Positions 11,523 to 26,736 are shown, counted from the stretch's first letter. The stretch is 64,000 nt of DNA from Serinus canaria (GCF_022539315.1 NC_066314.1:47987180-48051179); one strand, 5' to 3'. Notes: generated by a model not told the origin, from the letters alone. A program made the numbers and translations.

Positions 11523-14500
11523 TCTTAAAAAGGAAGGGTACTAACAGAATTTAATACAGTCAAAACTTTACATTTTAAACAAAAGCTTTTCTTTTTCTTA
11601 AAAACCAGTTACGAGCAGAGAGGTGAGAGGATTTAAACTACTCACAAAATCCAAGCTGAAGACTTTGAGAATTCAAATCTGTGGTTTATACATTTAAAAA
11701 AGTGTAATAAATGGAAATATAAAATAATACCAACTCTGTAATAGTGAAATGCCCTTTCCTCATTAGATTGCTGTTTAAGCACCTTTAGTTTCACCCATCA
11801 GCTGCCAGGAGTGTTTAGGTTTATGTACAAAATAAGCAGTTTGGGACAGAAGATTCATACATAAATTAAAATCATTTATGGCAATACAGTTTTACCCAGC
11901 TGCTTTACAAGCTTTATTATCACTTTCACTTCTATGGAATTTTTCAGTCAGGATGATCTCAAATGCTCTTGATGGACTGCTTCAAAAAGCAGCTACATAT
12001 ACAGGAATTATATAGACCACCTCAAGGAGTAGACATCCAAGAGATTAAACAACTTAACACACAGTAAAACTAAGATCAGATTTATATCTTATATAAATTC
12101 TGTGCAGATTTATCATCCATCCCACTGAATGAATGGGACAGTCAGTGTCACATCTGAAGACAAAAAAATACTTTTATCCAAGAGGCAACAGAATTTCAGG
12201 CCAAATATAACAGATAGGAGTTCCCTCAAATTATTCAGTTAAAAACTGTATCTGTCTGAAAAAGCTTAACAAGAACAGAGTTTTCAGAATAACTTGCACA
12301 TTTGCTTAGCTGTTTCATAGCTATTTTACAGCCTAGAGACACTGAGAGAGGAGGAAAGAAAATAGAAGAAAATAAAAAGAGATGCTGTTGTCTCTGCCCA
12401 CTACAAAAGATGTGGCTTTGTCATTTATGGAACACTGCAGACGCAGCTGTTACCAGAGAGCTCTGAGACTGCTCCAGTACAGCATTAAAGACAAAGTTAC
12501 ATTATGGCTGGAGAAAGTGTCATCACAGGCTTATCTCTTCACATGAAGGCTGATGGATTAATCTCACCTCCTCCTCAAAACCCAAGCATTCTGATTTCCT
12601 AGCAGACTACTTATGATTCTTACTCCACTGTTTTCTATTTTTTTTTCTTTTTAACACAAGATAGAAAAGGTCATGAAATCTGATGAAAGGTCCAGCTGTG
12701 CAGCATCCAGTGGACATGTACTCAGCAAAACCACAAGTCATTAATCACTTTCTCTCTCTCTCTCCACACCACAACAGGAAACCTGTGTCATCTAGGTACA
12801 TAATGGAACTAATAAAGATGTAGACTATCTAGGTCACAAATGAGCTTCAGTAACAGTCACTCACTGCTGCACTGCAAGTTGCTGCAGTCTGGCTGAAGAG
12901 TGGAGGCAGATCTGTTTGAGCCAAAAGAGAGAATAGTTAAAAAGACCACACCCAACAAAAACCACCCAGCTTTAGTCTTCCTCAGTCACTAAAGTTTATA
13001 AATAATTTAATATTGCTACTTTCCAAATGCTACTCACAAACAAATCAACTGTCCAGCTAACAGGATGGGAATGGTACAGTTATGAATGTAATCAGTGACT
13101 ACTGTTAAAGAAAGACTGGAAGAGAATCAGTTCCCTCAAAATCTTAGTTTCTCTGCTTAAGTAGCTCATTATTATTTTTTCACTTTTTTTTTGATAGAAA
13201 GCATCACAACTAGACTAGAATTCCACAACATCAATCTTTGTTTTGATTTCTGTAGTTCTCTAGGAAAGAAATAATCCCAAATCAAGCTACATGAAGCATT
13301 AACAATATTCAGATATTACAATGGAAGCACTTATTTATTACTTCATAGAACAGATTAGTTTTAAAAGTCTATTTACATGTTCTAAGTTATACAAAATACA
13401 GTATTCCAATAATTATGTTAATCACCATATTTCAGACAACTTCACATAAAAGTGCGGAGGATGCATCCATCCCTGATCCTGGCCAGTAGCAAGCGGTCAC
13501 CGCAGTGTGACAGGTGAGAGCTGCTATTGTGCCCCCTCGAGAGAACAAATCCCACCATCCCTTCTCACTGAAACGGAGCTGCAGCTCTAGGAAAACATTC
13601 AGGCAGGTACACGAGCAAGGTTTGTTGAGACCCACAGACCAAAATCACATGCCTTAATTTACTAGACGTATGTGAAGTACATTTTAAAGTTTTTTACAGA
13701 TGTTGTACAGCAAAGGGCTTCTGCTCATGCCTTAGTTAGGAAAATGAAGTAACAAGGGTTTTGGCTATATAACAGGCACCAGATTACACTTAATATCAAC
13801 AGCCCTATAACTACAACTGGACAGTGTGTTAAGGACACAATTCTGCAGCTGACTGCCTGGGCAGAGCTTCACATTCAGTAATAGATCCTGTGAAGTCCAC
13901 ATGGTTCTCTATAGATATAGGGCTCTTCCCATGCATAAATGGCAGCAGAATTGAGGCCTTACAAGATTGGGGCCTCAGATAAGTAGTTTCCTCATGAGAC
14001 AGCACTGACCAGGTAACATTGGCAGGTCAAGTCCCAGCGCAACAGCACACTTAATTGAAGCAACGGCTATTTTTTCATGCCTTTCTGCAGTAACTCTTCT
14101 CCCTATCTGTATATTCCTTTCACTTCTTTCTGGACTGTGGAAGTAGGACCAAGACAAGGAGATTCCCAAGACCTAAACAATTACTTATCTTCAGTATGAT
14201 GCTAAACTGAGGGGATCCAAATTGGCCTAAAATTGTAAACAGTGAGATGTCAGTTTTAGCAATTTCACTCAGGTCAGACTCATGTATTACTTTCCCCTTC
14301 CTCTTACATTCTTTGCTCTCCTTGCCAAGTATCTATGTCTATCTATGTATGGATCTACTCAAAGGATTTCTTTTTCCCTGTAGGTGTCTGAACTTCAAGA
14401 AGTTTGCATTCCAAAAGTGACTCGCGAGGGACAGCAGACTATCAAACTAACAAATTACATCTCTATGCCAATTTGCATTATGATGAGTTAAATCACTGTA

Positions 14501-17500
14501 ATTTCTCAAACAGCATTATGTTAGCATCTCCACAGATATTTAGTTAACCTTATTCTTTCTACCTTTCTCCCAGTCTTCAACTGTGAGTTTATCTATCTTC
14601 ACCATGTTACAGTGGCAGATATACAGACCAGAGTAATTATCTGAACATCTAGAAAGCCAGTCTGAGTCTTGTAGTGCTGCAAAGGCACAATGCTAGCACA
14701 AAAAAATGATTTTGCTCTTTATGGATTTAGGTGTATGTTGCCAAAAATATGAAATTTATGCACTAAGATAAATCTGCATTTCTCATCTTGTGCTTAGTAG
14801 CAGCTAAAACTAGAAGGGTGAACAAAAGCCTTATCTGGATTTTACAAAGGTCTGAGATACCTTCTCTCTCACTAAAAATGAAAGCACCTGATCACAACGA
14901 ACAAAGCCCTTCTTTTATGCTCAGTTGGCTTACAATACTGAAGCAGCAATATTCTCCTCTGTGCAGGTCCATTTATTTTTGCTTAAAAAAAAAAAAAATC
15001 TGCCTAAGTGGTTTTATTATAGTATTCCCAAAGCTGCTGGGCTTCCACTGCACCTCCCAACTTGAAATTAAAAACTGATTTGGTACAATTAGTAGCAGGC
15101 CTGCAGATAACGCTGAAAGTGACGTCTAGTTAGAACACCTTGGGCTTTCAAACGGCACAGCAAGGAAATGAAGAATTGTCAGAAAAGATGTAAAATGTTA
15201 CTGCAAAAAGACGCTTAGCAAAAAACCAAACAACCTGAAAACACTTCTTCTCCAACACAAGTTTATAGTACACTACTTTTTCACTCTGTCCATGGAGGAC
15301 CAAAAAAAAGCAGAGTTCAGATTATCTGAATATCAAAACCATCAGGACCAGTTTACCAACACTATACCTGCAATCTGAGATGTATCCACCTGATCCCAGC
15401 ACAGAATGCTTCAGAGTAAAGCAAAGACACCCATGACTCCAGCACTTGCTAAAACTTTACAATAACCACATAAGGGTAAAGACTTTTTCCTGTGGGAGTT
15501 AATGAGATCTTTGTTACTAGCTTCAGTGGGAGCAGTTCTTGGCAACAGGTGAAAGACTAAGCTTCTTGGAATTTTTAGACACAAACCCACTATATGTAGA
15601 TTAGATCATCATGTATGAAAGCAATACTGTATTAAAATTTGCACATTATTTATTCATAGCTACTGTCTTCTGTAGAGTAAAACAGCACTCATTGTCCACA
15701 AATTTCATCCACAGTTTATATATTTTCAAAGTTAGCACTATGAAATTGCCATGTGGTGTCAATCTTCTTCCTAATGAAAGTACAGTTGTCATGAACTGCT
15801 CTTTCCTGGCAATACTTGCAGTGATGCTGAAAGGTGCACATGCCCTTTATTCTCTCCCCTTGGAGATGGTCCCTTTGTAGAATGGGGTAGTTTGGCATCA
15901 GGCAAACTTATGGCCTCTACAGAGTATGTTCTAAGGCTAGAGAACTTCAAACCCTAACAGTGTCAATTCAGCATCTTTTAATATTCAAATTGAGCTAAAA
16001 GAATATTTTTCTTCTTATGATCAGTAAGAAAACATACCCAAGTTATCACTTACAGATAGGATTGTCATCCTAGTCAAAGAAACAAAATGATATAGCACAT
16101 CACTCTGAGAGGAGCAGGGAGCTCTGGAGCAATAAACTTAACTTCCTGAGACTGCAAAAACTGAGAAAGGAATTCAGCATTGCACAGTATTTTCTGTCTG
16201 GCTATATCTGCACTCCTTTAAATAGTTACTACCTTCTCATCTTTCTTTAAAGATACTGCTTCTTAATAACAACACCACCAAATTCTCCAGCTACAAAAGT
16301 TGAGCTGCACTCACCCTAAAGTGCAATTTTCCAGTTTTGCAACCCGTAGACACATGAATCAGATTGTGCAAATCTGCATCATCCTACAGGGAAGCACAAA
16401 TGTTTGCTAACAGTCTTCTCTGAAAGAAAGATCTAATGAACATTCACTTTTACTTTCCACTGTGTAAGTTTTTAAGATAACAGAAATAAAACAACAGAAT
16501 TGCACATGCTAATCTCACTGACTGAATATTTTGCTGTTAAAATGTCATGACATACTGCAAAACCAAATCCTGTACACAATATGTAAGTATTTAAAAGATA
16601 TTCCTAAGCAAAGTAGGATCCAAATGAAGCAACTTCTTTGCCCAGTTATTTACCTTTTGGCTTTGTGATTTAAACAGGAAGAATGATGTTTAAGAACAGC
16701 CAGGGCTAACTGAAAATTTGGAAATTATAAATTAAAAAGCTGCTACATTTACATGCTGTCATGGTTGTTTGTTTTGTTGCTGGTTTTTCTTAATCCATGA
16801 TTTGGGCCTTTATCACCAAAATAAAGCAAAAACCAGTACATACTGAAAATATCAGTTCAAATCAGCAGTACTCAATTCAGGTAGAGATATATGCTGCCAT
16901 ATCAGCAACATGGAATAAGATATTTATCTATTTGATAAAAAATATCCCAAGATTATTTCAGAGCTTTATAATAATACACTCATAGGTATACTTTGGTAAC
17001 CAGCAAAAAATTAAAAACACTTTCTTTACTCCAGTACATCATCCATTAAAAACGATAGGTCAAAAACTACGTTTAATATATAAGCTCTGTACAAAGGTTA
17101 TGCTGTCAAACACTGGTTATGAATCCTGGCTTTTGAATTTTTTTTTTTATTAAGCTTACAATATTAGCTGCTGCTTCTCACATTTTTCTCTTTGAGTTTC
17201 TGCTCTGAAATTAGGGGTAGAATCTCTTGGGTAAACACAAAGTCAAAATAATTGTTCAATATGATAGCACTGAGCTATGCTGGTAACTAGTCATGCCTCA
17301 CAATTTTGGCACTTGTGCTTCAGAAAGCTTTCAAGGTTGTTTTTTTTTTTTTTTTTGAGGTGTATGCTATTCATCAATCTCCAGGCATGAATACACTCCT
17401 GTCTTACAAGCTCCATTTTGGCTACAAGCATGGCCCTGTACTCCTTTCCTAGAAAGTAACTACTCTTGCTCTTCCCACGTAGATTTAGCTCTCAAGCTCC

Positions 17501-20500
17501 CTTAATGTAAGAGCAGATTCTTGTTATGCTGACGAAATTCTTACAGCAGAACAGCCACCTACTTCCTCCATCTTCTAAACACAATAAACATCTCCGCAAT
17601 CCATCCAAGCTTTCATCTCCCCTCCCACACAAGCACAAGGGTCCTCACGCTTAAGCTGCCCATTGTAACTGTGGGATATCATTGGCTATTTCACCTTCAG
17701 CACCACAGCTGTCCTGCAGTCAAGAGACAGAAAATGGTAATATGGCAACTACTAGCCATTGTTTTCTTGGAGCTAATACTCATTCGGTAGTTTCAGACTG
17801 CCAAGAGACTTGGAGATCAGCAGCTCAGAATAGCACCTTTTCCATGATTGCTAAGTCATTAGCAGAAGAATAGATTCGTTTTCAGCAAGATACCGTAAAA
17901 GAAAGTGAGCCTCATAAATGGAATAAAGGAAAAGGGAGGTTACAGCTGTGTAGCTGAGGAGCAGGAAAGCCACTGACGTGGTTTATTATTAGGAGGGTCA
18001 TTTGATAGAGGTTTATTACTCCCTGTATGGCACACTGTGGTGCTTTCTGGGTTATTTCAGTACATCTGCTGTAATCTTCTGCACTGAAGTCTCACACACT
18101 ATGGGCTGCTGTCTTCCCGGTGTCTTTAGTTCTGCACTCACAGTACTCCACAATACACTACACTGTACCAGAAGTGAGCCGCAGTATTAAATAAAATTCA
18201 TTATACTGCAGGGAAAAGAGTCTTAAAATATTGCAGTTCTTTATATATACAGACACTTTCATTTAAAACTCCCTCTCTTCTTCCACTCGAGTGCCAAAAC
18301 GAAGAGTCACTATTCACACAGGCTGTCAACAGACTTTGAGACATGAACTTTGAGTGTCTTGACAAAACCCCAGTAGGTAAGCTTATTGTAGTTCATAGTT
18401 ACAGTGAGAAAGACAGATAAGAAAGCCATATACAGAATTAAGGAGACTTTGCACTTTTCATCATGCCCAGCCCTGGGTAGTCAGATGGGGTACTTGCAGG
18501 CAAGGAGGCAGGCAGGGTCATCATCAGTTGTTTGTGTTGGGACACCTCAAAGATTTCACTGCTCACTCTGAAGACTGGCGATTCATGTGTGCTTTTTAGT
18601 TTCTTTGTTTTTAAAAGTCTTTAAAGTTGCATCACTCGGAATCAGATAAGTCACTTTAAACAAAGCAAAGTGTTAAGTGTGACAATTTATTTATAACATA
18701 CTTCCCACCATCACCACCACAAACCACCCTGTGAAAGAAAAAACCCCTGCTGAAAGGGTGACAATTTTTAGTATGTTTGAAAGAAATTAGACCAACACCG
18801 CATCAAGAGCCACTCCAGTCAAATTAAGAGCATAACAGCGGGGGGTGTGGGGGGGGAATAGTTTAAAGCATACATTAGGTGTTGTGGATTAGCCTGCTTC
18901 TCCACTTCCTTAAGAATTCAACACAAAATTGCTCTAAAGTCATAATTTCCACATTATGTTTAAAAGACAAGCTAGTCTTAAGCATAGAAAAAAAACCCTA
19001 ATGCTTTTCTAATGTATTTTCAGATTTCAGTAGAGGAACTGCAACTACCCGCAACATCACCATCCCACATTTACTCCTTAATATAAATATTAGCCCAGGA
19101 AGTATAGCCTAAGAGTTCTGACACAGCCACTATCTTAAGACAGCTTCTCTTGTAAAGAGGACTTCTAGACATACACTTCTGGTAAAGCTTCTGGTTCTTG
19201 CAGTTGTAGGTCGTGTAGAAGGTCTCAACATCACACACAGCGTATTTTTTTCTTTTAACACCATATATTGTTGAAGCAGTGCTTGGTGCTGAGAATGGAT
19301 TACTTCCAAGAGGGCAAGTCTTGTGTGCTAATTTTTTATCAGGAAACATGCTGGAGATAGAACCAGCAAGCGTGGAGAGACCAGATATACTGCTACACAG
19401 GAGATAGTGAGGTAAACTGTTCACGTTTATAGTGGGTGTAGCTTATCCCATAGTGTGTTCATGAGGCAAAGGACCAAAACTCTTTCTCAATCTCTTGCAC
19501 AACAGGTAAGGTGCAATAAAATAACAGTGGCTTGTTTACTTCTTTTAAAAAAGCCCCTTCTTTCAAAGCATAAGATGCTGGCCATTTTTCAACAGCTGGG
19601 ACTCAAGGTTCAGCCAAATGAGCCAGACCTCTTTTTCTAAATCTCCCTTACTTTTCAGTTAAGTGCAACATGCTGCTGCTTTATCAGCAGTTCAAGAGGG
19701 AAGACCCTCTAAGGAAAAAAAGGAGGGGTGGTGGTAGAAATACAGTCTAGAACCCACATCAAATTATTTTGTCCACATATGTAAAGTGAGTGATTCATTA
19801 CTGTTCTCTCTCCTTGGTTTCTGCAAGTTATCCAGGATTAGAACCTATCAAGACATTTAGACAGTATTGTAATCTAAACTGCACTGACTCCATTCTGCAT
19901 AACATTCATTGCAATATTTTGGTTTTTACAAGAGATTGAATGTTTTCCTCTCTTCCTGTCCTAAAGGTTCTCCTATTCCTCTTCAACAGGAACAGAGTTC
20001 TATTCAACAGATGCTTTCTAGTGCCTCTGAATGGGAGAGGAAACAATGTCATGATGCTGCCCAGCAACATCTACTTATATCCTAAAATTATGTTTTACAC
20101 TTTTACTGGGAGGGGGAGGTGGAATGGAGGGAATTGAGAGGAGAGAAGAGCAAGCGTTTGAAATTAAACATAACAAAAAAAAAAAAAAAAAAAAAAAAGG
20201 AAAATAGAGAGAGAGTGAGAGAGAGAGGAGAGTCTCCTAGGATCTTTTTGCACTTAAAAATGAAGGTTAGAACAGATAGCAAAAGCTCTCTCCAATCTGG
20301 AGGGATCCACATTTATTCCTCCAGACAGGTGAATCTGTTCAGTAGTATGACATCAGAAAACATTCTATCGATGTCGAAAACAAGGTTCTAAACATAGACA
20401 CTAAGATTTTGGACAACACAATGATCAGGAAAGGGCCTGAAGGAGTTGTGCCAACAGAAACAGGGTTTGTTTGTGTTTTGTTGGTTTCTTTCTAGTGTAG

Positions 20501-20607
20501 ATGCAAAATGGCAAAGCCTCCATAAACTTTATTTCTGGGAGTCTCTACAGAAGGCAGAGAAGTCTAAGAGGCTAAAACAAAGAGCCCTAACAAGGAAAAG
20601 GGTGTGC
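11517..20607 (-). other. AT-rich, transposon-poor block below the TEF stop; possible long 3' UTR
   Basis: About 9.1 kb directly follow the TEF stop codon. The block has no convincing ORF, no recognisable CR1 and no CpG island, and is clearly richer in A+T than the 10 kb to its left. Many minus-strand AATAAA signals occur, for example 20533-20528, only 75 nt past the stop, and 13339-13334. The best-formed distal one is at 11522-11517. Whether the whole block is transcribed 3' UTR or partly plain intergenic DNA cannot be told from sequence. Confidence 0.45.
20175..20233 (+). repeat. A24 run followed by (GA)n
   Basis: Twenty-four A residues at 20175-20198 lead into a GA-rich purine run to about 20233. 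On the TEF-sense strand this reads as a CU repeat followed by a U24 tract, starting about 375 nt after the stop codon, so it would sit in the 3' UTR. Confidence 0.9.
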
Positions 20608-20823
20608 TTACAAGGGTCCGTATCTGGTCTCGTATTTAGAAACAATGTTCTTGCATCGTCCCACTTCCTTGCGCAGCTCTGCCACCTCCGTCCTCAGGGC
20701 TGTATTTTCTTTCTCAAGAAAGGCTGCCCGAATTGTGATCTGATTCTCCTTTAATCGCCGAGCGTCACGGGAACGCTTTGCTGCCACATTGTTCTTCTTT
20801 CGCCTTGTCCAGTACTTTTCATC
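20608..20823 (-). CDS. TEF: TEF coding exon 4 (bZIP domain and stop)
   Basis: The acceptor is AATACAG|GAT. The exon encodes residues 243-313: [20 protein letters not shown] (basic region), then the zipper from about residue 266 on, ending KYETRYGPL and the stop at 20610-20608. This is the most conserved part of the PAR bZIP family. Confidence 0.98.
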   Translation of the reverse strand, partial: DEKYWTRRKKNNVAAKRSRDARRLKENQITIRAAFLEKENTALRTEVAELRKEVGRCKNIVSKYETRYGPL

Positions 20824-23800
20824 CTGTATTAAAAAACAAAGCCAAACTGACAAGAGTTCTGGAGATACCTCTTTATTGTATAATGATATTCACACTGACT
20901 GCTCTATTGAGGAATCTCCTCCATAGGTTTGCAGGGCTCGGACATCAAAATGGAGACCAGGCAGAACTGCAAGACTGCATCTTTACACAAGTCTTCTTTT
21001 AGGATTAACCAAGTGGTTTGCTAGAACTAAAGAGATTTAGAGACCTGTGTATTAAGAAGCTGTCCAACTGAAATGGTTCCTTTATTTAGTTTCAATTCAG
21101 GAGTCAACTTTTACATAAAACCACCTGTTCTGTTGTCTAGATTGCTTAAATCCAGATTAAACACAATGCTGGGCAAATATAGACAATGGCCTTCAAAGGA
21201 GCAGGTGATGAGGATTTGACTAGTTCTTCTAATTTCTCTGTATAGCATGATCAGTTGCTCTTGCCAGTAATTAGCTCATGATACCAAAACCTGCAAACCA
21301 GCAAGCACAGCAGTTGGCTTGCCAATTCTATTCTTGGCAGTGCTTCTGACCAATCATGTAGGTAAACTGCATTAATTCTGTATGTCAAAGTGTTTGGACA
21401 AACAGTCAGAAACTTTATCAAAGCCTAGAAGAGTTTGCAGCAATAAATCTGTTACCTTTTGCTCATCTGGGACAAAAACCTTCTTGGCTTTTTTAATCAT
21501 AGGTTGTGGTTTCAGGTCCTCTTCGGTAAACTTGTGTTTACGAGGATTGAAGAGCTCACCACCAGGCACACTGGACAGCACTAAATCAGCAGGGTCAGGG
21601 TTGAAATTCACCTCAACTTCTACGCAGTCAGGATCAATGGGGCTGGGTGTGTTTCTCTCATTTTGTGGTGGGGACTCTGGCAACAACAGGAGAAATTACC
21701 ATATATGCAGCAGGATTAAGAGAATCAACAAAGCAGCCAACTTTATTGCCCTGTGGTGAGAAATCTCTAATAAAATTAGCTGGTGCTTCTCTGAGGTGTG
21801 GTGGGTGCTGTACTGCTGCTGGTACAGAGAGAGAGTTCACAGTCCAGTCTGTAATATAACTCTAGGAGCAAATGCCAGAATAACAGACATGAGTAGACAG
21901 ATGCAGGACAGGAGTTAATACTTCCTTGGCAAAAATTACTTGTTTTGCACACATAAAAAGCACCTTCAGCAGCAGTAAGAAGGGAGAAACTTGTATCAGC
22001 CTGAGTTTTGTACCATACAAATCCTTACAGAAACAAGCCTGCCCCAAGACCCCAGTCTTCAAATGTCAGATAAGTAGAAGACTTCCAAAAAACTGACTAA
22101 ATAAAGGAGGATTTGCTACAAACGCAACAGTATTCTTCTTTCCACATAAAAATAAAAGCCCTGACAGAAATGTCTGACACTGGCAGTGTTCATGAGCTTT
22201 ATCATATTAATCTATTGTTTACAAAACTTCATATACATGAGGTGCAAAACTGCATGTCACTGCCACGTGCAGTAGTGATCAATAAATAAGTTTTGCATAC
22301 ACCACCTAGAAAAAAGCCACACCCTGTAACTTATGGAAGGAGTTCCATGTTATCGTTCCCACAGATTCACAAAAAAGGTCCAGAGCAAAACGCTTTCTTT
22401 AAAGCTTGCTCATAAAATAGTACTGTGATGGCTATCATATTCAAACTCCAAATCTAGGGCAAACCAAGCAGCTGAATTCCTTAACAGAGAATATCTCCAT
22501 AGTACAAATTAAGTTTCCTAGTACCATTTAAGCACAGTTTTGTTTGTTTGTTCCTTCATTCCCACTTCAAAGCACCACAGAACATCAAACTGCATGATTA
22601 AAACACCTTTTCCAAGTGTCTGTATTCACATTTCCCAGGCTACCACTAAAAAGATTGCTTCATTGTTTTTCTACTTAACATTGTTATTTGAGGTACATTA
22701 AGTTCATAAGTTCACCCAAGCAGACCAAGGTAGTAAAAATGACTTGTGACAAGCTATCAAATCGGTTGTAAAATAACCTGAGAAAGTATTTTCTCAACTT
22801 GTCCAGCTTCTTACTATATTAGCAATACCAAGAAAGCAAATACTTTATGTTCCTATTTCAGCTCTTATAATTTCAAAAGCAAAACAGACTGCACACTGAT
22901 AGACTGCACATTGATAGACACTCATTCTTTATAGGATGGGAAGAGGGAAAGAAAAGCAAAGGCAGCATCTTAATGAATTGACACATGAACATGCTCTACC
23001 TTGAGCAGGTTTGTACTGTTTAACCTGCCACAGCAAACACTGACAGGTTAGCATATCTCCTCTTTGATCTAAAGAGACACCTTTTAATATGAGAACAACT
23101 GGAGTTCCTCAGAGCCCCATATTATTCCATCTACCTGTGCTGGAGGCTGCTTCAGATTGCTGGTAAACTGCAGTGGAAGAGGATGATGCAGGAGAACCAG
23201 TGGAAGCACTGGCAGATTCCTTCCCTTCCAGCTCAGCCACAGGCAAGAGCGGATTCTGGTTCAAATCCAGGTGAGTAGGGCTGGAAGGAATTCCATTCTC
23301 CAGCAGGAACTCATCCAGATCCATGTACTCCAGGTGGAAAGACTCGCCATCATAAGGAATAGTTTTGTCCCAAATGGGTGGCATGAGGGAAGCTGAGACT
23401 GCCATAGTGCTGGCAGCTGCTGCTTCATCTTCTTCAAGCTTTATTTTCTCCTTCTCTTTATCTGAAAAATACAAGTAGGTCACTGTACAAGCCAAAACAC
23501 AGGAGAGATCAAGGTTTAAGAGTCCAACAAAATCCCCTTGAAAGGAAATTCAGTAAGCTCATGGTTCTGCCTCACGACATGATCTGGAAAACCAGATGAT
23601 GAAAAGGAACATTTATGTATGGAAGGCTCTAACCCCCTGTGATGGCTGGGCCACAGGCAGCTGAGCAGCCCTGCAGAGCAGCATCTTTGCTGTGACAGCT
23701 TACCAAGGGGAGATGAAGTGCTGCATGGAGCTTATTAACCAGTCACTGCAAAACAGCCTGGGTTTCACATGCCCATCTCAGAAGACAAAAAAAGTGAGTG

Positions 23801-26705
23801 TCCCTAAGCAGGATTACATGGGAAACCATTTAAGAAAATTCTGAGGAAGCAGAGTAGCTTATTCTATGCACAGAGAAGGAAGGTGCAGAACAATAGTTTA
23901 AATACAAACGGGAGAGGAATATGGGTTTTCAGATTACACTTGAAAATCAGTCAAAAGGTCCATAGGATACCAGAGACCTGGATGCTTACTGTTCAGCATT
24001 TTTGAAGCATTTCTCTCTGAAATGACTCAGCATGTCCACAGAAAGCAATAGCTCCAAGTGCTGCACACTATAGATAGCTCAGAGTACCTACATACAATTT
24101 TCACTCTTTGGGGAGATGTCTAATAAGGCAAACTCCCACATCACACCCCCAAGTCACAAGAGACTGATGCGTTTTTCTCCATTTACTGTGCTACAGTGCA
24201 CATATTACAGAAAAATAGCTGTTTCTATGTTCCCCATAGCTACTGAATCTTAACAATTGTCTGGGACAGAATCCAAGCAGAAAACTCAAGTTATGGAATA
24301 ATTACATAATTTAAGAGATAAAAATAAGCTGGCAGAAAAAAAATTAAAAATCCAAGTTCTTTTCCTGATCCAGTTCTCCATGCAGCCATGCAGTTCTTTC
24401 AGCAGTGAAGGAGGCATTCCAGAAGCAGTGCTAGTACTGCCAGCACTGAGCCAGCACTGCTGTCGAAAGGAAGGGACAGTCACCAGTTGCACCCTAATCA
24501 CCTGCAAACTGGGCATTACCATGGAAGCCAACAAATACTCAGTTCAACAGAACAGGGACTCCAAGGACATAGACTGGACCAGTTTGGATCTCCAGTATTA
24601 AGAGAGATTAACCCAATAAAATGCACCAATCTTCGGCATTAGGGTTTTCTAGACTGGCTACAATATGCTAAAGGAGCATTTTTCTTTATCGGGGGTGGAA
24701 GTGGGGGTGAAACTCGGCTCTAAATCAGAAAAGCCTATTTATATAAAAGCTATTCTGATAAAAGTGGCATTCCTTCCGCTGTTGCCTTAGCTGGTGTGGA
24801 TCTGAGACTGAAAGAGCTTTTTATGGCTTAAAGAACACTGCTGCCATACAAAGTAAATTATCTACCGTATTCTGAATATTTTATACAAAAGAAGATACTG
24901 ATTTTAAACCAAGCAGCTGAGAAACTATTCACCAGCTACCGGCTTGGGATCAAGAGCAAGTACCTAAAGGACACATTAAATTCAGACCAGTGGCTCCTGG
25001 ACCTAAGCTTTGGTAATATCACCTTGCAGCTTTTGGCCTTCTCCCTGCCACTTCACACTGCTCCCTCCAAATCACCATCTTCCAGCTCCTGTTCCTGCTA
25101 TAAACTCCTTTTCACACGGAGTTTTGCAACTTTCCTAGCCTTTGCTTGGACAAAGCAAACATGCAGCTTAACAGTAATGGTGTCAATAACCAGAATGTTT
25201 CTAAACAGCTCCTACTTGAAGTCAGTAAAGAAACAGCATCTACTCCATATATAAGGAGTATTTCCCTTACTACTGGAGCAGCCCCACCAAACTGGAACCA
25301 ACATTTCACCTGTGAATAGAGATTGTGTACTCCCCAACACTTCATAGTGCCCAGCACAACCATACCCAATTTGCACTGGATGTTGTGGATGATATCCTAG
25401 TAAAGACAGCACCAAAACAAATCCAAGCAACAATAATGAATTATTTGTAAATAACTATTTCTAATTAGCATGATAAAAAACTTGTGAAATGTCAAGTCAA
25501 AATGTCAACTGAAAAGAAAAAAAATTCTTAACTCTTGAAAACAACAGTGCACCATTGTAACTTATGCCAGTAATACAAACCAGCAGTGCTTTTGTTTTGC
25601 AATATCTAATATGACACCTCCAAGAGAGGAGGAAAAAAACTGAATATAAGGCTTAAAAATATTTATCAGAAGGTAGATGCTAAAAGAGTACACTACTGGC
25701 ATATGTGGCTATTCTGAGATCTTTTAATGCCTATTGGATGTGCATGATCAACCTGCTGTCCTGCAGTAACCTGAAAAAACTGTGGTTCCTCCAGTTTCCT
25801 CTTGTGATTGCCCCTGGGTCACACCAGATTAGATCCTTCCTCCACGGGAGAAAAGCATCTGAAATTTTTTGTCCTTCTGCTACAAGCTGACAACTCAGCA
25901 AGCACTGGGCCCCCAGTGCTGTCTTTGTTTAGCTATGCTGTGTCTCTCTCCTCCCTCACTTCTAACAGTATCTGAAATAAAATAGCAGAAATTAACACAT
26001 ATTGGGAGCTCATGTTTCAAAGATGATACATAACACGGTAAAACCTTTGTATGATAATTTTTGCACTGATGTTTTCCCACGGGCTTTCTTTCTGTTCATT
26101 TAATCTTTATTTCTGCCACACAACATCCTGCTTAGGTGCACAACATCTAATGAAACACTAATTAACTTCTTGCATCTTGAGGGGGAACTTTCTGCCTACC
26201 TCAGCACAGGGACCTGAAAGATTAATTCTCTTAAGATATTTATAGTGTAAACAGGTATTACCTGACAGTAGAGCTGCAGTATCCTAAGAGGCTCCATTTG
26301 CAGCGATTCAAGGTCACCCTGATAAATCTGGACTGGACTTCTGCAGATGATGGCTCACGTCCGATTTAGCCCCCTCATTCTGCTACTGTGACCTATTAAC
26401 TGGGCTCTACATTTGCTGTCAACAGTGAGGACACCAGTTTATGCTCAGTGGCTTAAGTGGACCATTCCAGTTACTGAACTGCTGGAAATACTGCTGCTTT
26501 AACCAAAAGCAGCAGCATGAAAAGAGCTTTATTCCCTGTCTTGGCTTTTCCTCAAAACCAAAGAACCAACTAAACCAAAAACCAACCAAAACATTTTGGC
26601 CACCACGCTGTCAAGAGCTAGACCAGCCACAAACAGAACAAATACTTATTTGACAGACTTCCTCTTGTTCACCAAAAAAATATAGTCAAATTATACTGAA
26701 ACCAC

Positions 26706-26736
<31 letters not shown>

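Noticed and set aside
24286..24534. Minus-strand peptide [10 protein letters not shown] as a TEF beta first exon
   Set aside because: Only a loose likeness to an N-terminal leucine-rich start, and no GT donor follows in a usable phase.
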